From assembly GCF_026125785.1 (NCBI RefSeq), contig NZ_JAHCKL010000002.1, forward strand, positions 62,001-126,000: a stretch of 64,000 nucleotides of DNA, in the 5' to 3' direction. The position numbers and the translations under genes were made by a program. This DNA comes from Hydrogenophaga sp. (lineage in GTDB: Bacteria > Pseudomonadota > Gammaproteobacteria > Burkholderiales > Burkholderiaceae_C). Positions 46,676 to 54,693 of the stretch are shown one piece after another (position 1 is the stretch's first letter; each line of letters begins with the position of its first letter). A model generated the notes under the pieces. The model ran no database searches and was not told the DNA's origin. It worked only from the letters and a program-made list of their open reading frames with translations.

Positions 46676-47021
46676 CTTTTGGTGCTGCTTGTAGGCAATC
46701 TGTAGGCAGACGCGCCGGTTCAGGGTGCTTCGAGGCATGGGTGCTGGCTCGTGGTGCGCAGGTGATGTGTTCGCGCATCTGCCCAGGCCTGAGACGCCCA
46801 AGCGCACACTGCCACGCCGCACAAGAAAAGATTTCCCGATGCCCGGGGTTGCTTCGATCCGGCAGAATCGAAGAGAGGGGGGGCACCGCCCCAGCCGGCG
46901 CGTAACGGAGTCGAGCAGGAGGTAGCGCGCCGGTCCTGCAAAAAAATTTGAATTACCAGACCCAGTGGGCCTGAAAATTCTAAAAAATAACTGAATCATT
47001 CCGCATCTACTGCGGCGCCAA
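46676..47021. other. Non-coding left part of the accessory island
   Basis: About 350 bases without a convincing gene. TGTAGGCA occurs twice (46690-46697 and 46701-46708). GGGGC-ACC-GCCCC (about 46880-46892) and CCGGCGCG (46895-46902) with CGCGCCGG (46926-46933) could fold into two adjacent hairpins, followed by a run of seven A and AT-rich sequence (46940-46990). Composition changes abruptly from the GC-rich core. It could be island junction sequence or a structured RNA. Confidence 0.4.
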
Positions 47022-47663
47022 ATGAAGTCTCCCACCTCGCACCCCCAGAGGCGAAGCAGCGCCACCAACGCTGCAACGTTCCGACCGCTAGTTTGGGCGG
47101 CGACGATTTACATTTTGGCGATGAGCAGTGCTTTAGGGCAGACCATTCAGCCTGCGCTATGTCACTATTCAAAACTGCCGACACTGAAGCTTCACGATGA
47201 CCCGGGCAAGCTTGCACGAGAGTTGCTGGACGAATTCACTGCTCTGGAGCAAGCCATCGCATCCCTCTCGCCGCGTGAAGATGAATGGTTGAACGTAGAG
47301 TTGAACGCGGATGTGGCCCGACACGTTCGAGCCAGGTCCTCGCACGAATACGCTCTCAGAAGTGCGAAGCTCCATGCAAACAGTGTCCGCGAGTCGCTGC
47401 TGTTCCTCACCAAGCAAAAAGAGTCACGGATAGCTCCCTCAATGCAGTGGGTGTTCCTCACTGCGACGATCCTCGAAAAGGATTTCTATGACGACATCGC
47501 TGCGCTCGTCGCAACGGGAGGTGTAGGTAGGTCAGCTATTCCACAGCTTTGGCTCGCGTTACCGGGCGAGCGCGATGTGGCGAAGAGTCTCGATGTGCAC
47601 TTTTCCAGGCTCGCCCAGCACATATTGACGTGCACTCTGCCTCAGGTGACCATTCAGAAGTGA
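47022..47663 (+). CDS. Hypothetical secreted or anchored protein in the island
   Basis: 213 residues, no family recognised. A basic N-terminus is followed by a hydrophobic segment (FRPLVWAATIYILAMSSALG) that looks like a signal sequence ending near TIQ, with a Cys soon after (PALCHYS). The rest is soluble and helical (LARELLDEFTALEQAIASLS, HVRARSSHEYALRSAKLHAN). The codon choice is visibly less GC-rich than the flanking core genes, a sign of transfer. A second unknown gene follows 48 bases later. Confidence 0.5.
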   Translation: MKSPTSHPQRRSSATNAATFRPLVWAATIYILAMSSALGQTIQPALCHYSKLPTLKLHDDPGKLARELLDEFTALEQAIASLSPREDEWLNVELNADVARHVRARSSHEYALRSAKLHANSVRESLLFLTKQKESRIAPSMQWVFLTATILEKDFYDDIAALVATGGVGRSAIPQLWLALPGERDVAKSLDVHFSRLAQHILTCTLPQVTIQK

Positions 47664-47711
47664 TCGTCGCGCGAGAGCCTCGGATGCATTGCAACATTCA
47701 GGAGATTCGAC

Positions 47712-48059
47712 ATGGTTAAGTCTCTGGGGGCCGCGCTCGCCGGACTGTTGGCTGCCGGGTGCGCATCGACGAGTAGCCTCGTGCCTGCACCCTTTGCCAC
47801 CGCTTCTGACCCCGAATGGATTCAGTCCTTCGACGCGGGTTTGCGCGAGAAGCAGACGCAGACGGTCAACAGCTTCGGCGGGCGCGTCGAATCGAAACTC
47901 GCACTGTGGGAGCAGCTTGACTGCTCGCGGCGCGTGTACGTGTCGCAGGCCAGGGCTGCCCAGATTAAGGCTACAGAGACGGGGGCAGCGGTCAACGATG
48001 CGATGAGGCAAGTCACCGCAGAACCTATGTGGATTCTGGCTCGCAACTCGTGCCGCTGA
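47712..48059 (+). CDS. Small hypothetical lipoprotein in the island
   Basis: 115 residues. The leader MVKSLGAALAGLLAAGCAST has a clear lipobox (LAAGC), so the protein is probably lipid-anchored. The mature part has two further Cys (EQLDCSRRVY and ARNSCR at the end) that might form a disulphide. No family recognised. AGGAG lies several bases before the ATG. It is next to the other unknown island gene, and the two may form an operon. Confidence 0.5.
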   Translation: MVKSLGAALAGLLAAGCASTSSLVPAPFATASDPEWIQSFDAGLREKQTQTVNSFGGRVESKLALWEQLDCSRRVYVSQARAAQIKATETGAAVNDAMRQVTAEPMWILARNSCR

Positions 48060-48133
48060 CTCGCTCCCTCGCGCGCGCATGGTAGTTCTGTCACGACTGT
48101 GGGAGGGTGCAACCCATTGGGTTTGATGAAACC

Positions 48134-48778
48134 CTAGTGCTGGGCATGTGCATGTGTGCACCCCCTATAGGGTGGTGCACTGCACGCACACTTGTTTGCC
48201 CTTTGTGCGCACAGTGCATGCACATGAATGCACCGATTGCACATGACTAGACCCCTGCAGAACCCACGGCGGTTGCCCTGTCGAACTGCAAAACGGGGAA
48301 AAGGTTGCCAGGGTAGCAGTCCTTGGATGAGTTCATCAGGCGGCTGGAAAGCCTCAGGAAGGGCATCGGCGAAGACGATCGACATTGCATGCGGGGGTGG
48401 TTCATTCGACGGCGCTGCGGCGCTGGCGGTGAACATCTCCGAAACGTCAAGCTGTGGCCGAGTCCAACCGTAGCGCTGCGCCAGATGAAAAATTGACGCT
48501 GGACCCACGGCGTTCTCTTTGTCACTTTGGAAGCTGCCCCATTGCTGTGCGACTGCCTTGTCGCCGGGGTACTTGGTCGGATCGCCAGCGCTCCAGGCGC
48601 GCCACATCTCATGGGCTCTTTCTGCCTGTCCGGATGCTTCGCCTTGGGCCTTCAACGCGAATCCAGTGCGGACCCACTCATCTCGGGAGCATGATGGGGG
48701 TATGGCACTAAGCGCACTGCGCAGGTCGTTCCAGTCTGCAGCGGCTATCCCGACGCGTGCCGCCGAGTGCGACACCAC
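48134..48778 (-). pseudogene. Broken PriCT_2 primase/helicase gene of a mobile element
   Basis: About 150 residues match the PriCT_2 domain of phage or plasmid primase-helicases: DLRSALSAIPPSCSRDEWVR, GFALKAQGEASGQAERAHEM, WRAWSAGDPTKYPGDKAVAQ, QQWGSFQSDKENAVGPASIF. The next block, DELIQGLLPW, is the usual lead-in to an AAA/RepA-type ATPase, but the P-loop that should follow is lost: the frame then runs through the TGCA-repeat cluster into a His/Cys-rich tail with no homology. Its start lies within or next to the reverse transcriptase fragment. Read as a truncated, frame-disrupted remnant. Confidence 0.65.
48149..48241. repeat. Cluster of TGCA repeats and a strong palindrome
   Basis: Eight copies of TGCA fall within 93 bases, most as GTGCA or TGCAC. 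GTGCACC (48156-48162) and GGTGCAC (48174-48180) form an inverted repeat enclosing the palindrome CCCTATAGGG. Beside a primase/helicase remnant this looks like the iteron or origin region of a mobile replicon; that reading is inference. Confidence 0.55.
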
Positions 48779-49070
48779 GGGCGAGTTTGTGCGACGGCGC
48801 AGCGGCTCGATACGCGCGCGAACGAAACCGGCAAGGCATACCCGAGATGATGATGTCGTCCACGTAGACAGTCACGACAAACCGCTTGTCGCTGTGCAGT
48901 TCGTCAAGGTACTTTCCGAGCGCGCTTTTGTGTAGTGCGAGCGAAGCCAACAGCGGCGACTGAACGAACCCATACGGCAGGATTTGCCTAGCGGCGTCCC
49001 CCGGATGTTGAACAGTGCTGACGGTTGCCATGCGGCGCGCGTCAGTGTGAGGGAAGAACTCCTTCAGCAC
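48708..49070 (-). pseudogene. Reverse transcriptase fragment
   Basis: The frame from 49070 (GTG) includes about 75 residues typical of the palm of a reverse transcriptase: ILPYGFVQSPLLASLALHKS (motif B-like) and VVTVYVDDIIISG (motif C with the catalytic YVDD). The fingers domain and everything after motif C are missing; sequence beyond ISG (from about 48845) has no homology and merges with the PriCT_2 remnant. The style of motif B resembles retron/Abi/DRT-type enzymes more than group II introns, but the class cannot be fixed from a fragment. Its 5' side abuts the truncated DUF802 gene. Confidence 0.7.
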
Positions 49071-50592
49071 CCGCGAGATGCGGGAGCGGCTGGCTGATCA
49101 CGCCGGCCGCGGCCTCGGGGACTTCGGCCGCCGTGCGCAGCAGCCGGTCGAGGGGGGCTTCCAGCGCGGTGCCGAGGTCGGCCAGGTGTTGGGCCACCTC
49201 GGCCTGCAGGCTGGAGAGGCGGTCCACCGCGGCCTGTCCGCGCAGGGCTTCGTCGTTGCGCAGTTCCGCCAGGCCGTTGCGCCAGAGCGCGGCGATCTCG
49301 TCGAGACGCTGGTCGTGGCTGGAGATCCATCGGCTTTCGGCCTCGATGCGCGATCGGGCCAGCTCTTCGACGCCGGCCTGCAGGCGTGCCATGCGCTCCA
49401 GCGTCTGCCCGGCCTGCTCGCGGTGGGCTTGCGCGGCCTGCTGCGCGCTCTGTGCGAGCGCCTCCCGGGTGTCGGTCAGCCAATGGGTGGCGTGTTGTTC
49501 GAAACGACCGCTGAACGCTTCCAGCGCGTGTTCCAGTTCCTGCACGAGCGTCTGCTGGGCCTGCGTCTGCTGCTGCAGGTGGCCGCGCCAGCCTTCGGCG
49601 GTGGCGTGGGCCGTCTCTGCCCAGCGGGCACAGAGGCCGTCAAGCTGGGTCTGCAGCGCGTTGACGGTGCGTTCATGCAGTTGCGTCGTGTCCTGGGCCA
49701 CGCGGTTCATGGCGGTTTCCACCACCGGCTTGAGGCTTTCGCTGGCGGCGCGTGCGCTGGCCACCAGCGTGTCTTGCAGGGAGGTCTGCACCGACTGGGC
49801 CAACCGGTTGTAGGCCTGGCCCACGTCCTGGTGAAACAGGTTCTGGCGTTCCAGCATCTGCGTGTGCTGCTGCTCGCTGCGCTGGTCCATGCGCTCGACC
49901 AGCGCCTGCAGGCTGTCCACCACGGCGGGCAGCGTACGCGCCTGTTGCTGCAGGGCTTCGTAGGCGGCCTGCCGCTGGTGGGCGTGGGAGAACGGGTGCA
50001 GAGCGGTCGCCAGGTGGGACTCCAGCGTGCGGGTGGCCGCCAGGCGCTCGCGGCGGCTGATGGCGGCCATGAGGCCCAGCATGGCGGAGGAGGCGACGCC
50101 CGCGACCGAGGTGCCGAAGGACAGCCCCAGGCCTTTGATGGGCGCGGACAGCGCCGCGCGCATGGCCGCCAGGTCGGCAGAGCTCTCCAGCGCCAGCACC
50201 GCGCCCTGGAAGGTGACCACCATCCCGAGAAACGTACCCAGCATGCCCAGCATCACCAGCAGGCCGACCAGATACGGGGTGAGCGCCAGCGCGGGCAGGG
50301 CGGCGCGTTCACCCTCCAGGCGCAGGCGCACCGTCTGCCGCAGCGAGGCGGGAAGGGTGTTCAGCCAGGCCTGCACATCCTCCAGGGGTTGGGGTACGTT
50401 GGCCAGTGCGCGGGTGAAGGCGGCGGTGTCCGTGCGAAAGCGCCGGACCTCCAGGGCACCGAACAGGTACACCGCGCCGATGACCAGGGTCATGGCCACG
50501 GCCAGCGCGCTGGTGGCCGACCAGCAGACCCAGGCCACGGTGGCCAGGCCGATGGCGAAGGCCAGTATCAGGATGGGGTGGTTCATCTTCAT
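49042..50592 (-). CDS. DUF802 protein, apparently truncated at its C-terminus
   Basis: 516 residues as it now reads, from the ATG at 50590-50592, which overlaps the DUF3348 stop (ATGA). Two N-terminal membrane segments, a third/fourth pair near 120-210 (LLVMLGMLGTFLGMVVTFQG, GLSFGTSVAGVASSAMLGLM) of MotA/TolQ-like character, then a long coiled coil to about 500. The last homologous stretch seems to be VPEAAAGVISQ; the following 15-20 residues come from the junction with the island. Family members in Burkholderiales are longer and are followed by DUF2894 and OmpA-type genes, absent here. Probably damaged; the N-terminal channel-like part is intact. Confidence 0.75.
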   Translation of the reverse strand: MKMNHPILILAFAIGLATVAWVCWSATSALAVAMTLVIGAVYLFGALEVRRFRTDTAAFTRALANVPQPLEDVQAWLNTLPASLRQTVRLRLEGERAALPALALTPYLVGLLVMLGMLGTFLGMVVTFQGAVLALESSADLAAMRAALSAPIKGLGLSFGTSVAGVASSAMLGLMAAISRRERLAATRTLESHLATALHPFSHAHQRQAAYEALQQQARTLPAVVDSLQALVERMDQRSEQQHTQMLERQNLFHQDVGQAYNRLAQSVQTSLQDTLVASARAASESLKPVVETAMNRVAQDTTQLHERTVNALQTQLDGLCARWAETAHATAEGWRGHLQQQTQAQQTLVQELEHALEAFSGRFEQHATHWLTDTREALAQSAQQAAQAHREQAGQTLERMARLQAGVEELARSRIEAESRWISSHDQRLDEIAALWRNGLAELRNDEALRGQAAVDRLSSLQAEVAQHLADLGTALEAPLDRLLRTAAEVPEAAAGVISQPLPHLAGAEGVLPSH

Positions 50593-51278
50593 GCGTGCGT
50601 TCCAGTGTGGTTGCGCAGGGCTTCGACAAGCCCCACGACGGGTTGCAGGCGGGCGTCGAGTTCGGCCAGCAGCACCGCCTGCCATTCCTTGACGAAGTCC
50701 GCGAGCCAACCCTCCCGTGGCGGGCCATCGTCGGTCTGCCGGGCCTGTTGCTGGCGCAGGGCGAAGCGTCGCTCCAGCAACTGCGGCAAGGCGCCAAAGA
50801 GGCGCTGTTCGCGCACGCCCAGGGCCTCGTTGAGCAGGGTGTCGAGCAGGGCCAGCCGCGCCAGCGGCGGGGAGGTTTGGGACAAGGTCTGGCGCAGGTG
50901 GTCGCGCAGTGCGTCGACGCGCAATTCCATCTGCCGCTGCAGTTCCAGGTGGCGCTGGTGCAGCAGCGCATAGGCACCGTCGGCGTCGTCGGCGGATGTG
51001 CCCGTGGCCCGCAGCGGGTTTTGGCCTGCGATGGCCTGTGCCAGCGTGGCGCGCAGCCGTCGGCATGCCTCGTCGGCCGGCTGTGGTGCGCTGGCTCGGC
51101 GCCGCGCGGGTGCCGCCGCCGCACGGGTCTGGTGGGCGGCATGCAGGCGGATGGCATCGGGCACGCCAAGCCATTCGCTCAGGCGTTGCGCGACCTCCTC
51201 GGTGGTGTGGGCGTCTGCGTCGGCACCTGGTTCGGCCAGCAGGCGGATCAGGTCCGGTCGGTTCGATTGACGTGGCAA
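50589..51278 (-). CDS. DUF3348-family protein
   Basis: 229 residues from a TTG start (51276-51278) giving LPRQSNRPDLIRLLAEPG, which fits the usual family N-terminus; a TTG at 51362 would add 28 residues with no homology. The protein is helical: VAQRLSEWLGVPDAIRLHAA, an Ala/Arg-rich linker, then LFGALPQLLERRFALRQQ and VKEWQAVLLAELDARLQPVV. No ATG is available near the start. Function unknown; it is translationally coupled to the DUF802 gene, the pairing seen across Burkholderiales. Confidence 0.78.
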   Translation of the reverse strand: MPRQSNRPDLIRLLAEPGADADAHTTEEVAQRLSEWLGVPDAIRLHAAHQTRAAAAPARRRASAPQPADEACRRLRATLAQAIAGQNPLRATGTSADDADGAYALLHQRHLELQRQMELRVDALRDHLRQTLSQTSPPLARLALLDTLLNEALGVREQRLFGALPQLLERRFALRQQQARQTDDGPPREGWLADFVKEWQAVLLAELDARLQPVVGLVEALRNHTGTHA

Positions 51279-51405
51279 ATGCGTGCTGTCGCCCCAGTGG
51301 GGCGGGTCCCGGTATCGTTCTTCGTGTCTGGCCGCGCCCCCGTTGTCCTGGGTGCGCGCCAACCGCCAATTAGAAACGATCCGGGACCGGGCCGGCCCAG
51401 GGGGC

Positions 51406-52899
51406 TCAGGCCTTGTGGCGCAGGCGCTTGTACCAGCCGGTCTGGCTGACCAGGGTGAAGACCAGCGCAGCCAGGATGATGGCCGACAGCGGCGTGGTGA
51501 AGAACTCGGTGAAGAACACGCCGACGTCCTCGCCGGTGGCGATCATGGCCTGGCGGTAGCTGCGGTCCATCAGCGGTCCGAGGATCATGCCCAGCACCAC
51601 GGGACCGACCTGGAAACCGTACATCTTCAGGAAATAGCCCAGCACGCCGAAGCCAAGCATCCAGTAGACGTCCACCGGGTTGTTGTTGATGGCGTAGGCG
51701 CCCACGGCCGAGAGCACCAGGATCAGGGGCAGCAGCACCGGTTTGGGCGTCTCCACGATCTTGGCGAAGAGCTTGATCCCGGAGAGCCCGAAGATCAGCA
51801 GGAAGATGTTGGCCAGCGTGAGCGAGCCCACGATGAACCAGAACAGGTGCGGCGTCTCGATCATCAGCATGGGGCCGGGCTTGAGGCCATGGATGTACAA
51901 GGCGCCGATGATCACGGCGGTGACGGCGTCACCCGGGATGCCCAGCGTGAGCATGGGCACGTAGGCGCCGCCCACGGCCGCGTTGTTGGCCGATTCCGGG
52001 GCCACCAGGCCTTCGTAGGCACCTTCGCCGAAGGGGCGTGAAGGATTCTTCACCGTGCGCTTGGCGTGGTCGTAGGCCATCAGTGCGGCGATGTCACCAC
52101 CCGCGCCGGGCAAGGCGCCGACCACCACGCCAATGCCCGAGGTGCGCGTGGCCAGCGGCAGGTGTTTGCGCACCAGGGCCCAGGACGGGATGATCTTGCT
52201 GACGTTCTGCTTCACCACCGCGGCCTTGAGGGTGTGCAGTTGTGCAATGACCTCGGAGACGCCGAAGAAGCCGATCATGGCCGCTACGTAGGAAATGCCG
52301 GCCGACATCTGCAGGTTACCGAAGGTCAGGCGCTGCTCGCCGGTCATGGGGTCCAGGCCCACGCACGATATCAGCGCGCCCAGGGCGCCGGCAAAGATGC
52401 CCTTGGAGAGCGATTCCCCTGACAGGCTGCCGACCAACAGAATGCCCCAGATGGCCAGCAGCAGATATTCGCGCGGCCCGAACTTGAGCGCCAGTTCAGA
52501 CACGGCGGGTGCGGCCAGGGCCAGCGCCAGGATGCCGATGAAGCCGCCATAGACCGACACCACGGTGGTCAGCCCGATGGCCTGGCCGGCTTCGCCACGC
52601 TTGGCCAGCGGGTAGCCATCCAGACCGGTGGCGATGGCCGCTGGCGCGCCGGGGATGTTGAGCAGGATGGCGCTGCGCGAACCGCCGTACACGCCCCCCA
52701 GGAAGATGCCTGAGATGAGCGCCAGCGCCTGGTTGACTTCCCACTTGAAGGTGAAGGAAATCAGGATGGACACCGCCATGGTGACGGACAGGCCCGGGAT
52801 GGCGCCGATGTAGATGCCGGCGAAGGTGCCCAGCGCGGTGAGCAGCAGCAATTTGACGTCCAGCCAGGACATCAGGAAATAACCGAGGGCTTCCATCAT
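51406..52899 (-). CDS. tctA: Tripartite tricarboxylate transporter large membrane subunit (TctA)
   Basis: 497 residues from the ATG at 52897-52899, overlapping the tctB stop. About 12 membrane segments. The two TctA signatures are present: GAIPGLSVTMAVSILISFTF with GGVYGGSRSAILLNIPGAPA in the first half, and VVGALPGAGGDIAALMAYDH with GEGAYEGLVAPESANNAAVG in the second. It forms the sodium- or proton-driven channel part of a Bug-dependent importer. Substrate set by the TctC receptor encoded upstream; the surrounding catabolic genes suggest a hydroaromatic or related acid. Confidence 0.96.
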   Translation of the reverse strand: MMEALGYFLMSWLDVKLLLLTALGTFAGIYIGAIPGLSVTMAVSILISFTFKWEVNQALALISGIFLGGVYGGSRSAILLNIPGAPAAIATGLDGYPLAKRGEAGQAIGLTTVVSVYGGFIGILALALAAPAVSELALKFGPREYLLLAIWGILLVGSLSGESLSKGIFAGALGALISCVGLDPMTGEQRLTFGNLQMSAGISYVAAMIGFFGVSEVIAQLHTLKAAVVKQNVSKIIPSWALVRKHLPLATRTSGIGVVVGALPGAGGDIAALMAYDHAKRTVKNPSRPFGEGAYEGLVAPESANNAAVGGAYVPMLTLGIPGDAVTAVIIGALYIHGLKPGPMLMIETPHLFWFIVGSLTLANIFLLIFGLSGIKLFAKIVETPKPVLLPLILVLSAVGAYAINNNPVDVYWMLGFGVLGYFLKMYGFQVGPVVLGMILGPLMDRSYRQAMIATGEDVGVFFTEFFTTPLSAIILAALVFTLVSQTGWYKRLRHKA

Positions 52900-53405
52900 T
52901 TCAGCAACTCCGGTAGGTAGGGGCCGACCAGGCTGCCGGCGGGCAGCACCACCGAGAAGGCGGTGCGGAAGACGACGAAGATGGCGGCCAGCACCAGAAG
53001 GCTGACCAGCAGGTTGAGCACCACGCGGCGGCTGCCGAGCAGAAACATGGAGGCGACCAGGAAGAGGTAGGAAGCCACCAGGAAACCCACGACTTCCATG
53101 CCCAGCATGTAGAGCACGATGAGCACGGTGAACAGCACGAGCTGCAGTGGCGTGACCTTGCGCGCGAACTGTTGCCCCACGCTCTCGCCGTTGTCCAGCT
53201 GCAGGCGGGCGCGGGCGGTGGTCACCAGATTGATGATGCCGGTGACCGCCATGGCGAGGGCGCACACGGTGGGGAAGCTGCCCGGTGCGGCCAGCGAGTC
53301 GAAGCTGGAGATGTGGTAAGCCGTCCAGAGCAGGAACAGGCTGGCCAGGACCAGCAGAATCATGAAGGTGAGTTCGCCCGCCAGTCGCGGGTGGCTGGTA
53401 TGCAT
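52896..53405 (-). CDS. tctB: Tripartite tricarboxylate transporter small membrane subunit (TctB)
   Basis: 169 residues from the ATG at 53403-53405. Four membrane segments, typical of TctB: LTFMILLVLASLFLLWTAYH, an AAPGSFP motif after the first, VLFTVLIVLYMLGMEVVGFL and YLFLVASMFLLG. It partners TctA. Stop and tctA start overlap by 4 bases; the tctC gene ends 85 bases upstream on the same strand. Confidence 0.94.
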   Translation of the reverse strand: MHTSHPRLAGELTFMILLVLASLFLLWTAYHISSFDSLAAPGSFPTVCALAMAVTGIINLVTTARARLQLDNGESVGQQFARKVTPLQLVLFTVLIVLYMLGMEVVGFLVASYLFLVASMFLLGSRRVVLNLLVSLLVLAAIFVVFRTAFSVVLPAGSLVGPYLPELLK

Positions 53406-53490
53406 CGCGGATCTCCTAGAAGGGTGCGGATGACAGCCCGGACCTGCCAGAAGGTCCGGGCCGCTCCCGGCATGAATGGCCGGGCGCTGC

Positions 53491-54504
53491 TCAGGGCTTG
53501 GGAATGCCCAGCGTGGCCGGATCGACCTTGGCGGTGCCGGCACCCTGGTACAGCCATGCGGTGGTCGACTGCCATTTGCGGATAAAGGCCTCGGCCTCGG
53601 CGCCGCCGATGTTGAGCATGGTGGTGCCCCGGCCTTCCATCAGTTTGCGGTACTGCGGGTTGTCCCCGGCCTTCTTGAAGGCGGCCACCAGACGCGCCTT
53701 TACGGGCTCGGGGGTTTCCTTGCGCACGAACACGCCGTACCAGGGGCCCCATGGCAGGTACTTGGGCAGGCCGCGCAGCGACGGTGCGTCGGTCATGGGC
53801 GGAATGCCTTGGTAGGGCTTGTTGTCCAGCACGCCCAGAGCCTTGAGGCGGCCGGCGCGCACGTGTTCGATCACCGCTCCCGATGCGATGAAGCCGAAGT
53901 CGATGTGGCCGCCTTGCAGGGCAGCGATGGCAGGGCCGTCGCCATCGAAAGGTACGGGGATGGTTTCGAACTTGGTCAGGCTGCTCACCATGGTGTTCAC
54001 GGTGAAAGGCGTCGTGCCCTGGCCAGCCATGTACTGCTTGAGCTTCTTGGGGTTGGCCTGCACATGGCTGAGCAGGTCTTGCATGGTGTTGAAGGGCGAG
54101 TCCGGACGCGTGACCACAAAGATGGTGTTCGCGATGGCCGCGATGTTGATGGGATAGAAGCGGTCGTAGTCAAAGTCCGCCATGCCCATCACGCGGAACA
54201 GCGCCTGCGGTTCGGCGCCCATGAGCAGCGTGTAGCCGTCGGCCGGCTGCTGGAGGACGAAGTTGGCGCCGATGGCGCCGGCCGCGCCGGGGCGGTTCTG
54301 CAGCACGATCTTGCGGCCCAGGGCTTCCTCCGCATACGGCGCGTAGCCGCGCATCGCCACGTCGGTGCCGCCTCCGGCGCCCCATTGAATGATGGCGGTC
54401 ACGTCGCGCTCGGGGTAGTTCTGGGCGAGGGCCGGGGTGCCCAGGGTGGCGGCGGCCAGCGCTGCGGCGGCCGCGCCCATGAATTGGCGTCGTTGTTTCA
54501 GCAT
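53491..54504 (-). CDS. tctC: Bug-family substrate receptor (TctC)
   Basis: 337 residues from the ATG at 54502-54504. A twin-arginine-like leader (MLKQRRQFMGAAAAALAAAT) ends near ALAQ. Bug-type features follow: VTAIIQWGAGGGTDVAMRGY, LQNRPGAAGAIGANFVLQQP, ADGYTLLMGAEPQ and GVFVRKETPEPVKARL near the end. It catches the substrate in the periplasm for TctAB. First gene of the tctCBA operon; the predicted IclR element with 21-bp spacing lies 125-160 bases upstream. Confidence 0.95.
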   Translation of the reverse strand: MLKQRRQFMGAAAAALAAATLGTPALAQNYPERDVTAIIQWGAGGGTDVAMRGYAPYAEEALGRKIVLQNRPGAAGAIGANFVLQQPADGYTLLMGAEPQALFRVMGMADFDYDRFYPINIAAIANTIFVVTRPDSPFNTMQDLLSHVQANPKKLKQYMAGQGTTPFTVNTMVSSLTKFETIPVPFDGDGPAIAALQGGHIDFGFIASGAVIEHVRAGRLKALGVLDNKPYQGIPPMTDAPSLRGLPKYLPWGPWYGVFVRKETPEPVKARLVAAFKKAGDNPQYRKLMEGRGTTMLNIGGAEAEAFIRKWQSTTAWLYQGAGTAKVDPATLGIPKP

Positions 54505-54628
54505 GGTGTTGTCTCCTTGGTGATCAAGCCCTTCATCAGGGCTTCGGGGCGGGTGAAGTGGATGTGTCGCGAGTGGTTGCCAATGTAGAAGCTGCCTATT
54601 CGACGGTCCATGGCGGACGAACACTTGC

Positions 54629-54662
54629 CGATCGATAATCGATCGAATTTGATCGTTTATCG
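54629..54662. promoter_or_regulatory. Predicted IclR (PcaU-like) site A, tctCBA operon
   Basis: TCGATAATCG (54632-54641) is repeated as TCGTTTATCG (54653-54662), exactly 21 bases apart. The left copy is part of a perfect 17-bp palindrome (CGATCGAT-A-ATCGATCG, 54629-54645). The same 10-bp element with the same spacing occurs at 60064 and 63827. Confidence 0.65.
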
Positions 54663-54693
54663 GTTGTAACTAGGGTTAATACTGAGTTCTGTC

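Noticed and set aside
46566-46886. Small minus-strand frame covering tRNA-His
   Set aside because: It is the antisense reading of a tRNA gene, its terminator and non-coding DNA, a frequent false call next to tRNAs.
48779-48845. Reading the reverse transcriptase and PriCT_2 parts as one fusion protein
   Set aside because: They are in different frames, and the bases between them match neither family, so a deletion junction between two remnants is more likely.
46631-49080. Possible direct repeat of the tRNA-His 3' end as an attachment site
   Set aside because: No second copy of the tRNA 3' sequence was found by eye in or at the right edge of the island, and no integrase gene remains.
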